DNA of 64,000 bases from Owenia fusiformis (Eukaryota > Annelida > Polychaeta > Sabellida > Oweniidae): contig CAIIXF020000001.1 in NCBI GenBank assembly GCA_903813345.2, positions 46,393,885 through 46,457,884 of the forward strand, read 5' to 3'. The translations under genes were made by a program, and so were the position numbers. Within the stretch, counting starts at the first letter, position 1, and every line of letters begins with the position of its first letter. Positions 1-11,343 of the stretch are shown in pieces. The notes beneath the pieces are model-generated. The model was not told where the DNA came from and did no database searches. It was given only the letters and a program-made list of their open reading frames with translations.

Positions 1-3000
1 CTACATTTAGGGCATTTTGGTTAAAATAACTTGATGGCCATTACAATTTTACCATTAACTTGTCATCAAAATTCGAGCAAAACCACTTATCCGTTCAGAC
101 TGAATTACATGGTGGCCATTTTGAATTTTGAGTAAACTGGTAAATCGGCTATTTTGGATTTTTCGACATACTTCAAATCTACCAATTTTTGGGAAAAAAA
201 TTTAAAAGTTCCTTGGGGTTCAAATCTGACCTTAGATATAATATTATTTTTTGGAAGTGTTTTCGTATCAAGGGAAGTTAAGTCTCTTATATAAAATAAA
301 CGTATTTTAATATAGAGAATATAAGAGGGAGAGGTTGACTTACTCTCATGTCTTGTATGCAATGAAACATATTTAGACAGTTTCAATTATAAATACTTCA
401 ATGCAGGCCTTGATTGAACATTTCAATTCAGCAATTTACAGTTTGTTTAAACACTTGTTAAAAACATATAAATGGGAAATGATGTTTTTATAAGTGTTAA
501 TTAACATTGCTAACGAGAGAGGGTGTTCTCCCGAGCCCGAAATTTTATTGAAAGAACCTACACGATACTATTTTTTAAAGATGATTTGTTTTGATGAAAG
601 TTTATTTTATACGAATTTGAAAAAGTATATTGAAATATTTTAAAACAATAAAGGTGAGAGGAAAATATACTAAAATAATGTAGAGAAAGGTCCGGTGCCC
701 AATATCATTCGAATTACCACTCGGGTTAGCTTAGCGGGGTTTTGTATAAAGACCACAATGCCATCTTTATTTATTCATAAAACCTATTCTTACTACAATC
801 GATTGGGTAATATTTTATTGTGCATTCGTAGTTCAAAAGATGGCAGTCGAAAACAAGTTTATTTACGATGTAGCATCCCCTCACATGTTATTCCATGTGA
901 ATTATTTTATCCCTGTGAATTGATTTTCATTATCAACTATCTTCACAGCGAAAAGGCGTTAAAACACACCAATTTGGATATTTCAAGTATGATCTGCAGA
1001 TATATATGGACACTATGTTGATACACACACCATTAAAGGTAAGGTAGAAACTTAGGTTGTGACCGGTTGTGCTATTGAAAATGCTGTCTGTACATATACG
1101 TTACAATTGTGTTATTTGTAATATCAATATTCTGTGTTACATAGGTTAAATCTATGCTCCAATATGTTTTGCCAGTTTTGGGATTATATTCTAAAGGCTT
1201 TAGCTTTCATACTGAATGGTAACCAGCGGCACGGTGGAAACTACAAGCCTTGGAGGAGGGAACATACGTTTTTGGCCTACCTATGGTCACGGTGGGTGGT
1301 ATCCATTATGGGTTGACCAATTCCCTTTATTCTGATTTGTCAATCTTTATCTAAATATCCCGACTATATCAAGAGTGTGTACCCGAGTGCACCTGTTGAT
1401 ATTAAAATGTTCATTACAAAGTGACGTGAGATCTTGGGAAGGATAAAGATTGTGTCCGAATCTATAAAAGCAGATACAGCGTATGGAGGAATCCGCCCCC
1501 CCCCCATCCTTGGAGCAATGGTATATTTTAAGCATTAATGAAGTCCTTTGAAGAAGGATGGAATCCCCACTTGTTCCGATGTGTCGCAACAAGCACAAAT
1601 TCCAACTCGGTCCCATTGGTCGTTACGATCCATTTATCTCTCAAGACACTGATTCCTGTGAGGCACAACGCAATTTTAATGCTATGGAGGGGTAGTTGTG
1701 ACAAGACATGCTGTGTTGCAACCAATTCCACCAGTATTTCAACTCTTCGGCGTTAGCATGGAACCTGGTATTTACTCTGTTATAAAGCAGTTTCATAACT
1801 AGGATTTCACAGGGGATGCAGTGAGTTTTATCAATAAGGCAAATGTTTACTTTCAATGAGGCAAAATATCGTCGGCGGGGCAAAAAAGTCGGGGAGACAA
1901 ATATCTAGTCTTCCACTATTGTGTTCGTAACATTTACAATCTAGATTCTGACATACTTGTATCTATCCGGGATAATGGAGAGTAAATACACTGAATCAAT
2001 AAGAATTTAAACTTAATAATCTCTAAGATGAGTGGAGTCCATCTGAAAAAAATAAAACTATTTTTTTCGCTATGGATTGATTTTTCTTTGAAAATGTGAT
2101 GGGTAATAAATATTCATTCGAACAAACGCTTGTGTTTATAAAATATAAACGATATGGGGTGTCCCAAAAATTGAACCACTCTTTGACAGGTATTTTTTTA
2201 GCTATAGATGAGCCGAATTCTCTGAAATTTTCTATAAACTGAAGGAACTATATATCATTCATTAGCAAGTGCTATAAATACACCCCCATGCAGACAGATC
2301 GCCTAAAGTACATTTGTATGATACGAGACTCGTCATTCACCAGGAAACTAGAAACATTTTGCCATATACAACTTGTATATGGCAAAATGTATAATATTGT
2401 AGCATTGTATGTGTAATTACATAATCTACATGTTCTGAAAAAAATGATATGGATATGTGAAAAAAAATCACAAAATGAGAGCATTTTTATCATATGGATC
2501 GCCCGTTGTATCCAAACTGAAATTTTGGAAAGAACGTATTTTGGAAACAGAGAACATTCAAGCAAATCAATAAACCTGACTCAAAGACAAGCTTTTTTGA
2601 GGCTAAAATTGATTGGCGAATTACCTGGGGCACAAACACTATAAAGGTCTTATTGCGTAGTTCTGATATTGAATTTTTTGGTATGCATTTTTTAATTTTG
2701 TCAATTCTCACATTACGTAACTGACATCAATTAATTGGCCAGTTTTCGATGAACGTGCACTGCAATTGTTTTATCTTATCATTTTAGTTGGTGGGATATT
2801 GTGAAAATCACCTGCATTAATAATGCAGGTAATTACCCAGCAACTCGAATAAAAAGCTGTAAAACCCGGAAAAAGGTTAACAGCCCGGAAAAAAATTGAA
2901 CAATCCGGAAAAATGACGTAATTCTGCCGCATTTGCAAAAAGTATCTCTCCTTTTTGAACCCGATTTTTTCCTGTTTTTTAACAGTGATGTTCTTTATGT

Positions 3001-4073
3001 TTTGAAATCGCATTTCTATAATTCATTGTCACGCCTGAAACATACACATCCTGTGATTACTATTAGATCTAGCAATACAATTTCATTTTCCAATTTGTTT
3101 ATTGTTATGGGACTTAGGCCTACAACAAACTTATATTGTGATCAGACTTACTGTAGCAACAAAAAGTGAATTCCATACTGTATTCGGAAATGGCAGTCTT
3201 GCTGGGGATTATGAAAACCCCTCAAAATCAGATTCATAATGATCAGTTATAAACACTTGTTGAGATATAGGGTTTATCCTTATGCTAATACGGGATTATC
3301 GTAATGCCCGGTGTAAAAGAAATTATAGTCCCCTGGGGATTATGGTCCCCTTAAAGGCCCTTACTTGCCCTGATTAAATGAGGATACGATAATAAGGGAA
3401 AGAGTTGTATTTAGGTCACCATGTAAATCAATGGAAAGTAGGACCATAATTTGATAGGACCTCCTACCCTTTTATACCGGGTCCTAATGCTAATATAATG
3501 TATCCACCCACGGGTTGGGGCCTCCAACATAGCCTAGATATATTATATTCGCCAAGGGGAAAAACAATATATGGAACCGCCGAATTCTCAAGAAATCATT
3601 ATTAGAATAGCAGAATGATCAGTCAATACCATGCAAGACATGCGATATCAAAGTCAAATATTGATAATGAGTTGGAAGAGGAAGAAAGGAGAACTGTTAA
3701 AGATCTGAAACTATCCATTTCCCTCGATACATCGTACAGAAGGCGGAATATATAAATATTTCCCTCGGAATAAACCGTATCAAATACCTCCCAGTACACA
3801 ACCTTTATGTACGTAACTCTGTAACTGGAATATTATAATATCTAGCCGCACATTTCGTTACCAAATCAAGGTGAACACATACCCAAAGTTACGCACTGGA
3901 AATTGCAGTTTCCAAATTAGTTATTAAAACGCACGGATTCGTTTCACTAACAGAGTGTCGCAACCTCGAAGGTACGATTTTTCTTTCCTCATTTCACGAG
4001 TTATAGGCAAAATTACCCGACGTTTTTTATTATAAACGTATGTCGGTATCATATCTTTAAGAAAACCAACACG
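1..4073. other. Gene-free, repeat-rich flank
   Basis: I see no convincing gene here; the short open frames lack family motifs and splice partners. Visible contents are GCCATTTT-rich sequence at the left edge resembling the repeats at 63 kb, a near-uninterrupted palindrome at 2354-2390, a mariner-like end near 2155 (GGGGTGTCCCAAAAATTGAA), and a stretch at about 3200-3480 with recurring GGGGATTAT and its complement. A 32-bp segment near 1533 recurs near 34610. Confidence 0.5.
2354..2390. repeat. Perfect 18-bp-arm palindrome with 1-nt centre
   Basis: The arm ACATTTTGCCATATACAA is followed by a single C and then its exact reverse complement. It would form an 18-bp cruciform or hairpin. No gene nearby explains it. 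Confidence 0.85.
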
Positions 4074-4078
4074 TTAAG

Positions 4079-5256
4079 CCAAGGGAAAGATCAATACCCG
4101 GTGTTTTCAGCGGGAAGTGGCGTTTCGTTCAGTGGATGAGCTGCGCGCGCACGCATATAATTAGGGGAGGGCTATTTGAAATAGTTTTTGGTCTCAGGCG
4201 CGACCCAGGGCTGTTGTCTTAAGGATATTTCGTTGAAAATGAGCCATTCGGCTGATAATAATTGGTAAGAGTTTGCGATCTTATAATGTATAACTGTTAC
4301 TCAGACACATATTTTGACACGATTCTGTTGGAAATAAGCTTTGAACAGAGAGATATTCACGATTGATATGCCCATTTTTGATTGTGCCATTGCTTTTCGA
4401 TTGCACAATCCATGTATTGATAGAAGAAACATTAATAATGCAGATTGTTTTACCTTCAATACATGGCAGACACTACATATCGGTCTATTAATACCAGTTT
4501 GTGCCTTAAATAGTTTTATATTTCCATCCACGGCCTGGAGCCTGGGTGTGTTTGTCTCTTATTTGTATGCTTGTGCATGGACTTCTAATCACTAGCAGAA
4601 TTTAACATGATGCAAACTCGACATTATAACTCATGCTGTAACATTTTGACTTCGCTGGAAAACAATAGGAATTATTTTTCTTGCCAATCAATCATGAATC
4701 ACAATCAAAATTTCAGAATGAGCAATCAGGCAATGATCCAAATCAAGTTATAACATTATATGATATTCAGCAAGAAGTCCGGTAGAAATACAGAATATTT
4801 AAACATCAAAGCTGAAAGTTAAAAGCTAATCTGTCAATTTTCTGTCTGCAAAAGAGCGTTTACATTTGACACAATAACAGACTGAGGCTTTGAAATCTAG
4901 GATTCCCCAGGAAAATATGACGTCATACTAACTAGCATAAGGATTTCCCTATTGGTCTGGGTCGAGCCTTGTTCGAAAACACAATCCATAAATACATGCT
5001 AATTTTTAAGGAGATAGGAAGTGTATAACGTGTTTATCGATTTTGTTTAAAGATTTAATCAATTATCAAATTGTTTAAGTGGATAAAGTGGTCACACTTG
5101 CTTCAATTCATAGCGAAATCGACGGATAGAAACTGACCGAATTCCCCGATATCCTCAGTATTACTGTAGGCTATAAGCACAGTGACCTACAGAGGGCGCT
5201 ATCACAAACAAGTACTGCACGAACCGATAAATTCCCGGGTATTGTAACGCCCTTGG
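4079..5256 (+). mobile_element. TIR transposon, non-autonomous, copy 1 (1178 bp)
   Basis: The element begins CCAAGGG and ends CCCTTGG; a second shared block, AATACCCGG, lies just inside both ends, giving imperfect terminal inverted repeats of about 22 bp. It is flanked by the direct repeat TTAAG (4074-4078 and 5257-5261), a 5-bp target duplication. No transposase is visible, so it is non-autonomous. A second, reverse-oriented copy lies at 5839-7512 with about 97% identity by eye over the part compared. A 5-bp duplication with these ends does not let me assign a superfamily. Confidence 0.8.
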
Positions 5257-5261
5257 TTAAG

Positions 5262-5833
5262 CGAACAAATCAGAGGACGACAGAAACATTGATATACCTC
5301 GATCACTATTATTGCGTAAACGAAACAAGGTAGCCTTGCCCAAGTCTGTCTCTTTTACTTATCTTGCCAGATCTTAATCTTAACCGTTTCTGAAGTTCCA
5401 TCCGATAACGGAGCAATCTAACATCATCGGGGATGCAGTACGTGCGGTGAGATCTAAGGCAGACATTTGCATTGAAAGACATGGAGGTCATGTTGAAGGA
5501 CACTGGGGTTAAAACAACTTTGAATGGACTTTGGGATTTAAAAGGGCTAAAAGAGTAATATCCCGATGTTTGTTGTTGCTTATCACTATGTTACGAACCC
5601 ATTTCTGACATGGTCACTTAAATCCCTCATTCTAAATCATCTGTGGAGGAAAATAAAACATCCTTGGTATCATATGAAAGAGGACATAACTTGACGGAAA
5701 AAGATGACATTTAAAACTGTTCTTCATGTATTTTTTTATTCCCTTTTTTATTAGAAACATAATAAACCATTTAATTGAATAATCATGATACGTGTATATT
5801 CCTAATCATATAGTCTTATTGTATGAATGATTG
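5262..5833. other. Spacer between two transposon copies
   Basis: About 570 bp of AT-rich sequence separating the two inverted transposon copies. It has no recognisable gene or repeat. The short minus-strand frame near 5309-5503 has no family signature. Confidence 0.5.
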
Positions 5834-5838
5834 CCAAT

Positions 5839-7512
5839 CCAAGGGCGTTACAATACCCGGGAATTTATCGGTTCGTCCAGTACTTGTTTGTGATAGCGCC
5901 CTCTGTAGGTCACTGTGCTTATAGCCTACAGTAATACGGGGTAGGATATCGGGAATTCGGTCAGTTTCTATCCGTCGATTTCGCTATGAATTGAAGCAAG
6001 TGTGACCACTTTATCCACTTAAACAATTTGATAATTGATTAAATCTTTAAACAAAATCGATAAACACGTTATACACTTCCTATCTCCTTAGAAATTAGCA
6101 TGTATTTATGGATTGTGTTTTCGAACAAGGCTCGACCCACCCCAATAGGGAAATCCTTATGCTAATTAGTATGACGTCATATTTTCCTGGGGAATCCTAG
6201 ATTTCAAGGCCTCAATCTGTTATTGTGTCAAATGTAAACGCTCTTGGGACGCTCTTTTGCAGACAGAAAATTGACAGATTAGCTTTTAACTTTCAGCTTT
6301 GATGTTTAAATATTCTGTATTTCTACCGGACTTCTTGCTGAATATCATATAATGTTATAACTTGATTTGGATCATTGCCTGATTGATCATTCTGAAATTT
6401 TGATTGTGATTCATGATTGATTGGCAAGAAAAATAATTCCTATTGTTTTCCAGCGAAGTCAAAATGTTACAGCATGAGTTATAATGTCGAGTTTGCATCA
6501 TGTTAAATTCTGCTAGTGATTAGAAGTCCATGCACAAGCATACACATAAGAGACAAACACACCCAGGCTCCAGGCCGTGGATGGAAATATAAAACTATTT
6601 AAGGCACAAACTGGTATTAATAGACCGATATGTAGTGTCTGCCATGTATTGAAGGTAAACCAATCTGTATTATTAATGTTTCTTCTATCAATACATGGGT
6701 TGTGCAATAGAAAAGCAATGGCACAATCAAAAATGTGCATATCAATCGTGAATATCTCTCGGTTCAAAGCTTATTTCCAACAGAATCGTGTCAAAATATG
6801 TGTCTGAGTTAGTGTTGTCGCGATGTGCCATAATCGTACATCGATGCATCGGCAATTTTCAGTAGTAAACATCGATGCACATCGCGATGTACATCGAGAA
6901 AAAGTTCGAGAAAAGTGCACTGAAATACCGAACATTAATGCACTAAAATATCGAACAGAACAAATTAATAAGAGTACGCTGGTACATCCGGGAACATGGT
7001 GAAATGAAAGTAAAGTAATTTTTTAGATTTATGGTTCATTTCGACTAGCTATAACAGTTTTAAAGCGAAAGAATATCAGAAAACATTTGAAAATGAAATA
7101 ATACATGAATAAAGGTAAGCAATTTGCGTCAAAATAAGATAAGAAAGGGCGATTTTTAGCAAATTAAAATTTTTTAAAAACATCGATGTTTTGTTTCAGA
7201 CATCGATGCATCGCCAGAACCAGCTTTGGCGATGTATATCGCGATGTATCGATTAATCGCGACAACACTAGTCTGAGTAACAGTTATACATTATAAGATC
7301 GCAAACTGTTACCAATTATCAGCCGAATGGCTCATTTTCAACGAAATGTCCTTAAGACAACAGCCCTGGGTCGCGCCTGAGACCAAAAACTACTTCAAAT
7401 AGCCCTCCCCTAATTATATTGGATAATCACATTTATGCGTGCGCGCGCAGCTCATCCAATGAACGAAACGCCACTTCCCGCTGAAATCACCGGGTATTGA
7501 TCTTTCCCTTGG
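5839..7512 (-). mobile_element. TIR transposon, copy 2, interrupted by a MITE
   Basis: This is the same element as 4079-5256 in the opposite orientation. Its flanks are CCAAT at 5834-5838 and CCAAT at 7513-7517, an independent 5-bp target duplication. It is longer than copy 1 because a 461-bp element plus an 8-bp duplication interrupts it at 6810-7278. Different target duplications show two separate insertions, not one foldback element. Confidence 0.8.
6810..7270. mobile_element. hAT-type MITE (461 bp) nested in transposon copy 2
   Basis: Perfect 15-bp terminal inverted repeats (TAGTGTTGTCGCGAT) bound the element. The 8-bp duplication GTCTGAGT flanks it at 6802-6809 and 7271-7278. The matching uninterrupted site is present in transposon copy 1 around 4295, so the empty site is in the same window. 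8-bp duplications are typical of the hAT superfamily. Inside are many ATCGATG and CGATGTACATCG motifs. There is no coding capacity. Confidence 0.85.
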
Positions 7513-7517
7513 CCAAT

Positions 7518-8172
7518 CGGGGATATCTCCCCTCTTATGTGACTCAATTGATGAATGCAGCAAAATTCCGAACATGCACCCTGGCCTTAATTTACAACTT
7601 CATTAAAGGACTATTTCTCAAAGAATGTTGAAAAGCGACCTCATCCTGGCTACGCTAGAGTATTTTTCTCAAACAGTGGTTACTGTGGTGGAAAACAAAA
7701 GTCTGAAACCGGTGGAATACTTTCGTTCGCTTTTTCAGAACAGAATATATGTCGAGATTTTCGCAAGTCTCCTCATGAAGACCTATCATTCTGCTTTTTA
7801 GTTGGCGATCGTATTGAGAATTCTGTTCATTTGAAAATTATGTTAATGGTTTATATTCATGTAGGATATTCTATTGTTTTCTGATGATGAAACTTATAAT
7901 GGCGATGGTAATCATATAAGTGAAAATAGGCATAATTGGACGAGTTACAACGGTGAAGGTCCCTCACGTTACATTGTTTGTCACTAAATCGCATTCGGGA
8001 TACGCAATAAGAGGAGGGAAACCCCATGAGCTTAGAAGATGACACATTTCGTCTCTTGCTCACCACCTTCGTTTGTTTGAAAATTTACCAGCTCATGTCC
8101 GTGCTTTTTCGAATACCAACCGTCATTGTGAGCGAAGTGAAATACACAAATATAGCACAAAAGAGATACCAT
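7518..8172. other. No feature recognised
   Basis: I see ordinary AT-rich non-coding sequence here. Short frames at 7857-8066 (-) and 8026 onward (+) have no family motif. Confidence 0.4.
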
Positions 8173-8324
8173 CACTGGCGGGGGAGGGCAAATAAGGCAA
8201 AGTGCCCAAAAGGGCCCAATAATTTGAGGCCCTGCCAAAATTTGGGGCTTAATTTTCTTTTTACAAAACTTTTTTCTGGCCCCCCTTGGGTGCTCCATGG
8301 CCCCTCCCCCTGGATCCGCCACTG
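8173..8324. mobile_element. Probable hAT-derived MITE fragment
   Basis: The right end reads CTGGATCCGCCACTG, whose reverse complement CAGTGGCGGATCCAG is a terminus type I recall from hAT-like elements in many animals. The left end CACTGGCGGGGGAGGGC is a diverged counterpart. G-rich and C-rich segments face each other across the element. I found no clear 8-bp duplication, so the assignment is tentative. It accounts for the overlapping frames on both strands around 8030-8540. Confidence 0.45.
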
Positions 8325-8795
8325 CTTACTTATTGATGTATATTCTTCTAAGGCCCCGGGAATATTGAATATATTTTACTTCGTTCAGTGTTTTTTTTCC
8401 CATTTACCGGATGAGATTTACCAGCGACCATTTTGTATTTTTATTTGTTATTATTTTGGTCAGGTTTTCGGCCTTCTAAACAAGTCAGTTATGAAGATTG
8501 AGGGAACAACACTGCTAATGTGTATCAGAATCGATTAAGTTACTAACCGACTTATTCATCCAGTTCAGGATTTTCCCCGTTTTTGATGAGGTAAGCTTTC
8601 TCAAAAAAGTCGATGTTTTATTTTTTCGTCATGGAATTTTAGTCATAAATCCGACAGATGTATGCTGTTCTTCGATGTTCCTTGTTCTTATTTGAATATT
8701 TATTTTTTATTATTTTCTTTGCATACACGGTCGTACAGTCAAAATAGAAATGTTTGTGACTACTTTGAATTTAAAAAATACGGAGTGGCTCCAGG

Positions 8796-8950
8796 ACCGA
8801 CAATTGTCGGTACTGGAGACTGTCCAGGGGTATTTGCTGGGGTACCGACAATTGTCGGCGCTCTATCGTCAACTAGTAGTGCCAGATAGAGAACCGACAA
8901 TTGTCGGTACGCAAGTGGCTGCTACGTGTTTTTGCTAGAGAGCCGACAAT
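8796..8950. repeat. Cluster of the palindrome ACCGACAATTGTCGGT
   Basis: Full or near-full copies of the 16-bp palindrome lie at 8796-8811, 8844-8858 and 8893-8908, with a half-site at 8943-8950. A second cluster lies at 10264-10382. Purpose unknown; possibly subterminal sites of a transposon covering the interval between the clusters. Confidence 0.8.
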
Positions 8951-8993
8951 TTCATAAATAAATACACTACTTTTACTTTTAGAAATAACCTTA

Positions 8994-9066
8994 TCACTGG
9001 TAGTCTAGTGGTTAGCGAGCCCGACTCCAACACACTTGGTCCCGAGTTTGAATCCCGGCAAGATCT
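8994..9066 (+). repeat. tRNA-Glu-like sequence, pseudogene or SINE head
   Basis: The sequence TGGTAGTCTAGTGGTTAGCG resembles the 5' half and A box of an animal tRNA-Glu, and GTTTGAATCCC is a good B box at the usual spacing. A T-run (Pol III terminator-like) follows at about 9068-9080. The anticodon stem does not pair properly, so this is more likely a tRNA-derived SINE or pseudogene than a working tRNA. Confidence 0.4.
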
Positions 9067-9109
9067 TCTTTTTTTCTTTTGAGGGGGGGCATAGTGCTTC
9101 TTTTGCAGT

Positions 9110-10060
9110 ATGGAATCGTACAGGCATTAACTTGTAGTGAGCCATAATTTATTTCGACTAAAATTGATTCAACTTCCATCAAAATTGTCCTACAAGCTTC
9201 AATTAAAAAACATTTTAAAGCTCTTTTCTTGTTCTATCTAATGGGTCGATATATACAGTTAGGGGAGGGGATGCTTTCGCCCCCGTCACTCTCTACCCTT
9301 ACTACGCCATGGCACAGGAGAAATATCTCATTTCGAATATATCACTGTTTACTTTGCGTTTGGTAGCTCTCTCATGTGAGATGGAATCGTGGCCATTAAC
9401 TAAGGGAGCCAAATGCATCAAAAATTGTGCTATAAGGTATGAGTACCGTAATCCAACACCAAATTCGAAAATTCATAACAATACTTTGCACATATGGCGT
9501 TCGTGATCAACTATAAAACGCTTACCCACCATAGTGTTATATATCAAAATGCACCTGTCCATATAGGGGTTCGATTGACCTACATCAAATTATAGGGAGT
9601 CAGGTTACTTTTTTGAGATATCAGCGTCCGTTTATTGTAACTCGCGTTTGCTACCACTTCCTCAATTCTGATATGACGGGCAAACGCGTAGTAAACATGC
9701 TCACGTTCGGAACTATTTTGACCTACATCGCTATTTTCGTAATTCAAATGAAAGTTGAACTCCTCTTTATTTTGATACCAAATAGTGGCATACTAGGTAC
9801 CCTAGAAGCCAACTATGGGTTATTTAGAACGATACCACCGGTTTTTAAATGGACTATATAGGGGTCATACCTTTTGGCGGATGGATATGGAACCTCATAC
9901 CATAAGCTTCAGATAAAAAACATTCTAGCTATTTTCTTCTAGCTATCTAAATGGGTAGCAAACTCCCCTTTCTACGCCTGATCGGCTCAGGAGAAATATC
10001 CTGTCTGTTTAGAATATATATAGCCGTTTACTCTGCATTAATAGCTCTCTAACGTCTTAC
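9110..10060. repeat. Imperfect long direct duplications
   Basis: The segment from about 9194 (AAGCTTCAATTAAAAAACAT, then GCTCTTTTCTT, then GGAGAAATATCTC) is matched from about 9905 (AAGCTTCAGATAAAAAACAT, GCTATTTTCTT, GGAGAAATATCCT), roughly 710 bp apart. A shorter motif, TGGAATCGT followed by CATTAACT, is repeated near 9112 and 9382. No gene is recognisable. Confidence 0.45.
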
Positions 10061-10263
10061 TTGTTCATGTTTTTTATTGGGCCTTTCAACGTTTACTACA
10101 ATTCCCAGTTGCCGGGCTACCATTTTTTGACTGGGTTTGGTAATCCCCGGGTAATCGGGGCTAATGCCCTCCCCGGGTTTTGCACTTGTTCCCAAAATAT
10201 CCGTATGATATCTGAAATATCCCCCCGCGCATTGCGCATGCGCCAGAAAAATCGAAAATCAAT

Positions 10264-10382
10264 ATTTGTCGGTCCTCTAGCGTGTAAACACAGCATATCT
10301 CCCGTACCGACAATTTATTTGTCGGTCCTCTAGCGTGCCACCACATCAGAGTCTAGAGTACCGACAATTGTCGGTACTCTAG
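10264..10382. repeat. Second ACCGACAATTGTCGGT cluster with a 30-bp perfect palindrome
   Basis: The sites are a half-site near 10264, an interrupted site at about 10305-10325, and a full site at 10360-10375. The full site sits inside a perfect 30-bp palindrome (10353-10382) whose arms start CTAGAGTACC. The block GTCGGTCCTCTAGCGTG occurs twice (about 10267 and 10321). Confidence 0.8.
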
Positions 10383-11312
10383 CCTTTACGTAAAAAATAA
10401 GCAATCAAATGACCATAGAAGCCAATTAATGTATTTTACTCTAACTCGAAAAGTATTGGAGCGATTTTGTTCATATTTGGTATGTGAATACTATAAGCAT
10501 GGCAGCTACACCGTCTAATGACACTTTTAATATACTCACATGCCTTTTTACATATGCATGATCTTATAATGTTTGTCTTTAATTCCCACTTTTAGTGCAT
10601 TTATTTGAATATTCTTGAATGGCTTTTTCAACTTCGATTTGTAGGATATCATTGTCGTCAACAGTTCTTGCCTTTGTTGGCCTTATAGGCCAATTCAAAA
10701 TGTTACTCATTTTAGGCCTATTTTGAATTATTGCCCAACAACACTGGACGAAACGTTTTACACTGAGCGAAACATATCAAAAGTCCCAGGTCAAATCCCC
10801 GAAGATTTAAAAGACAAATTTCGCGACGATAGATGTTCGCGATTTTACTACATTCGCGAACAAATCAAAATTAAATCGCACGCGAACAATTCCCGGAGTA
10901 CAGTAAGTACTTCTTCTTGGGTTTACATGGAGCCCAATGGTAACTCCATTGTTGTCCAGAAACTATAAAAATTAGAAAACATGAAATATCAGCATTTCCT
11001 GGAGTTACCATTGACCTCTTACCAGGTTCACTAAAAGAAGACAATGTAATGATGCTTTCCTGAAAAAGCAAGGAAATTCATGAATGCCTTCATACTTTAT
11101 TTTATACCAGAAAATAAAATATGCATGTATTGCAATTTTTCAAAAGTGTTTTCCTTCCATCATTACCTTTATTGAAATTAATTGATTGAAATTGAAACAA
11201 ACCTTGTCCTTTGTGAGATCTCATCACACGATTATTGATGATGATGATGATAAGAGATCCTAGAGAAAAATATATATATGTTCTGTTCATCTGCAACATT
11301 TGTGTTTTTCAG
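10383..11312. other. Region upstream of period
   Basis: This holds presumed promoter and untranslated-exon sequence of period. I could not place a transcription start. At about 10436-10540 there is an antisense copy of the ~140-bp repeat found in tandem at 63.3-63.7 kb (CTCGAAAAGTATTGGAGCGA). A (GAT)n run lies near 11237. I saw no CACGTG E-box in this stretch. Confidence 0.4.
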
Positions 11313-11343
11313 TGGTTTTCCAAGTCCCTTGTTATAGAAGAAC

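Noticed and set aside
4301-6807. Matching open reading frames (76 and 84 aa) on both sides of 5.5 kb
   Set aside because: They are the same non-coding transposon sequence present twice in opposite orientation; no protein family motif and no transposase features.
4079-7512. A single giant foldback element or hairpin
   Set aside because: Each arm has its own different 5-bp target duplication (TTAAG and CCAAT), so two separate insertions explain it better.
8026-8538. 170-aa plus-strand open frame
   Set aside because: It crosses a MITE with CAGTGGCGGATCCAG ends and has low-complexity Cys/Phe-rich translation; no homology signals or splice context.
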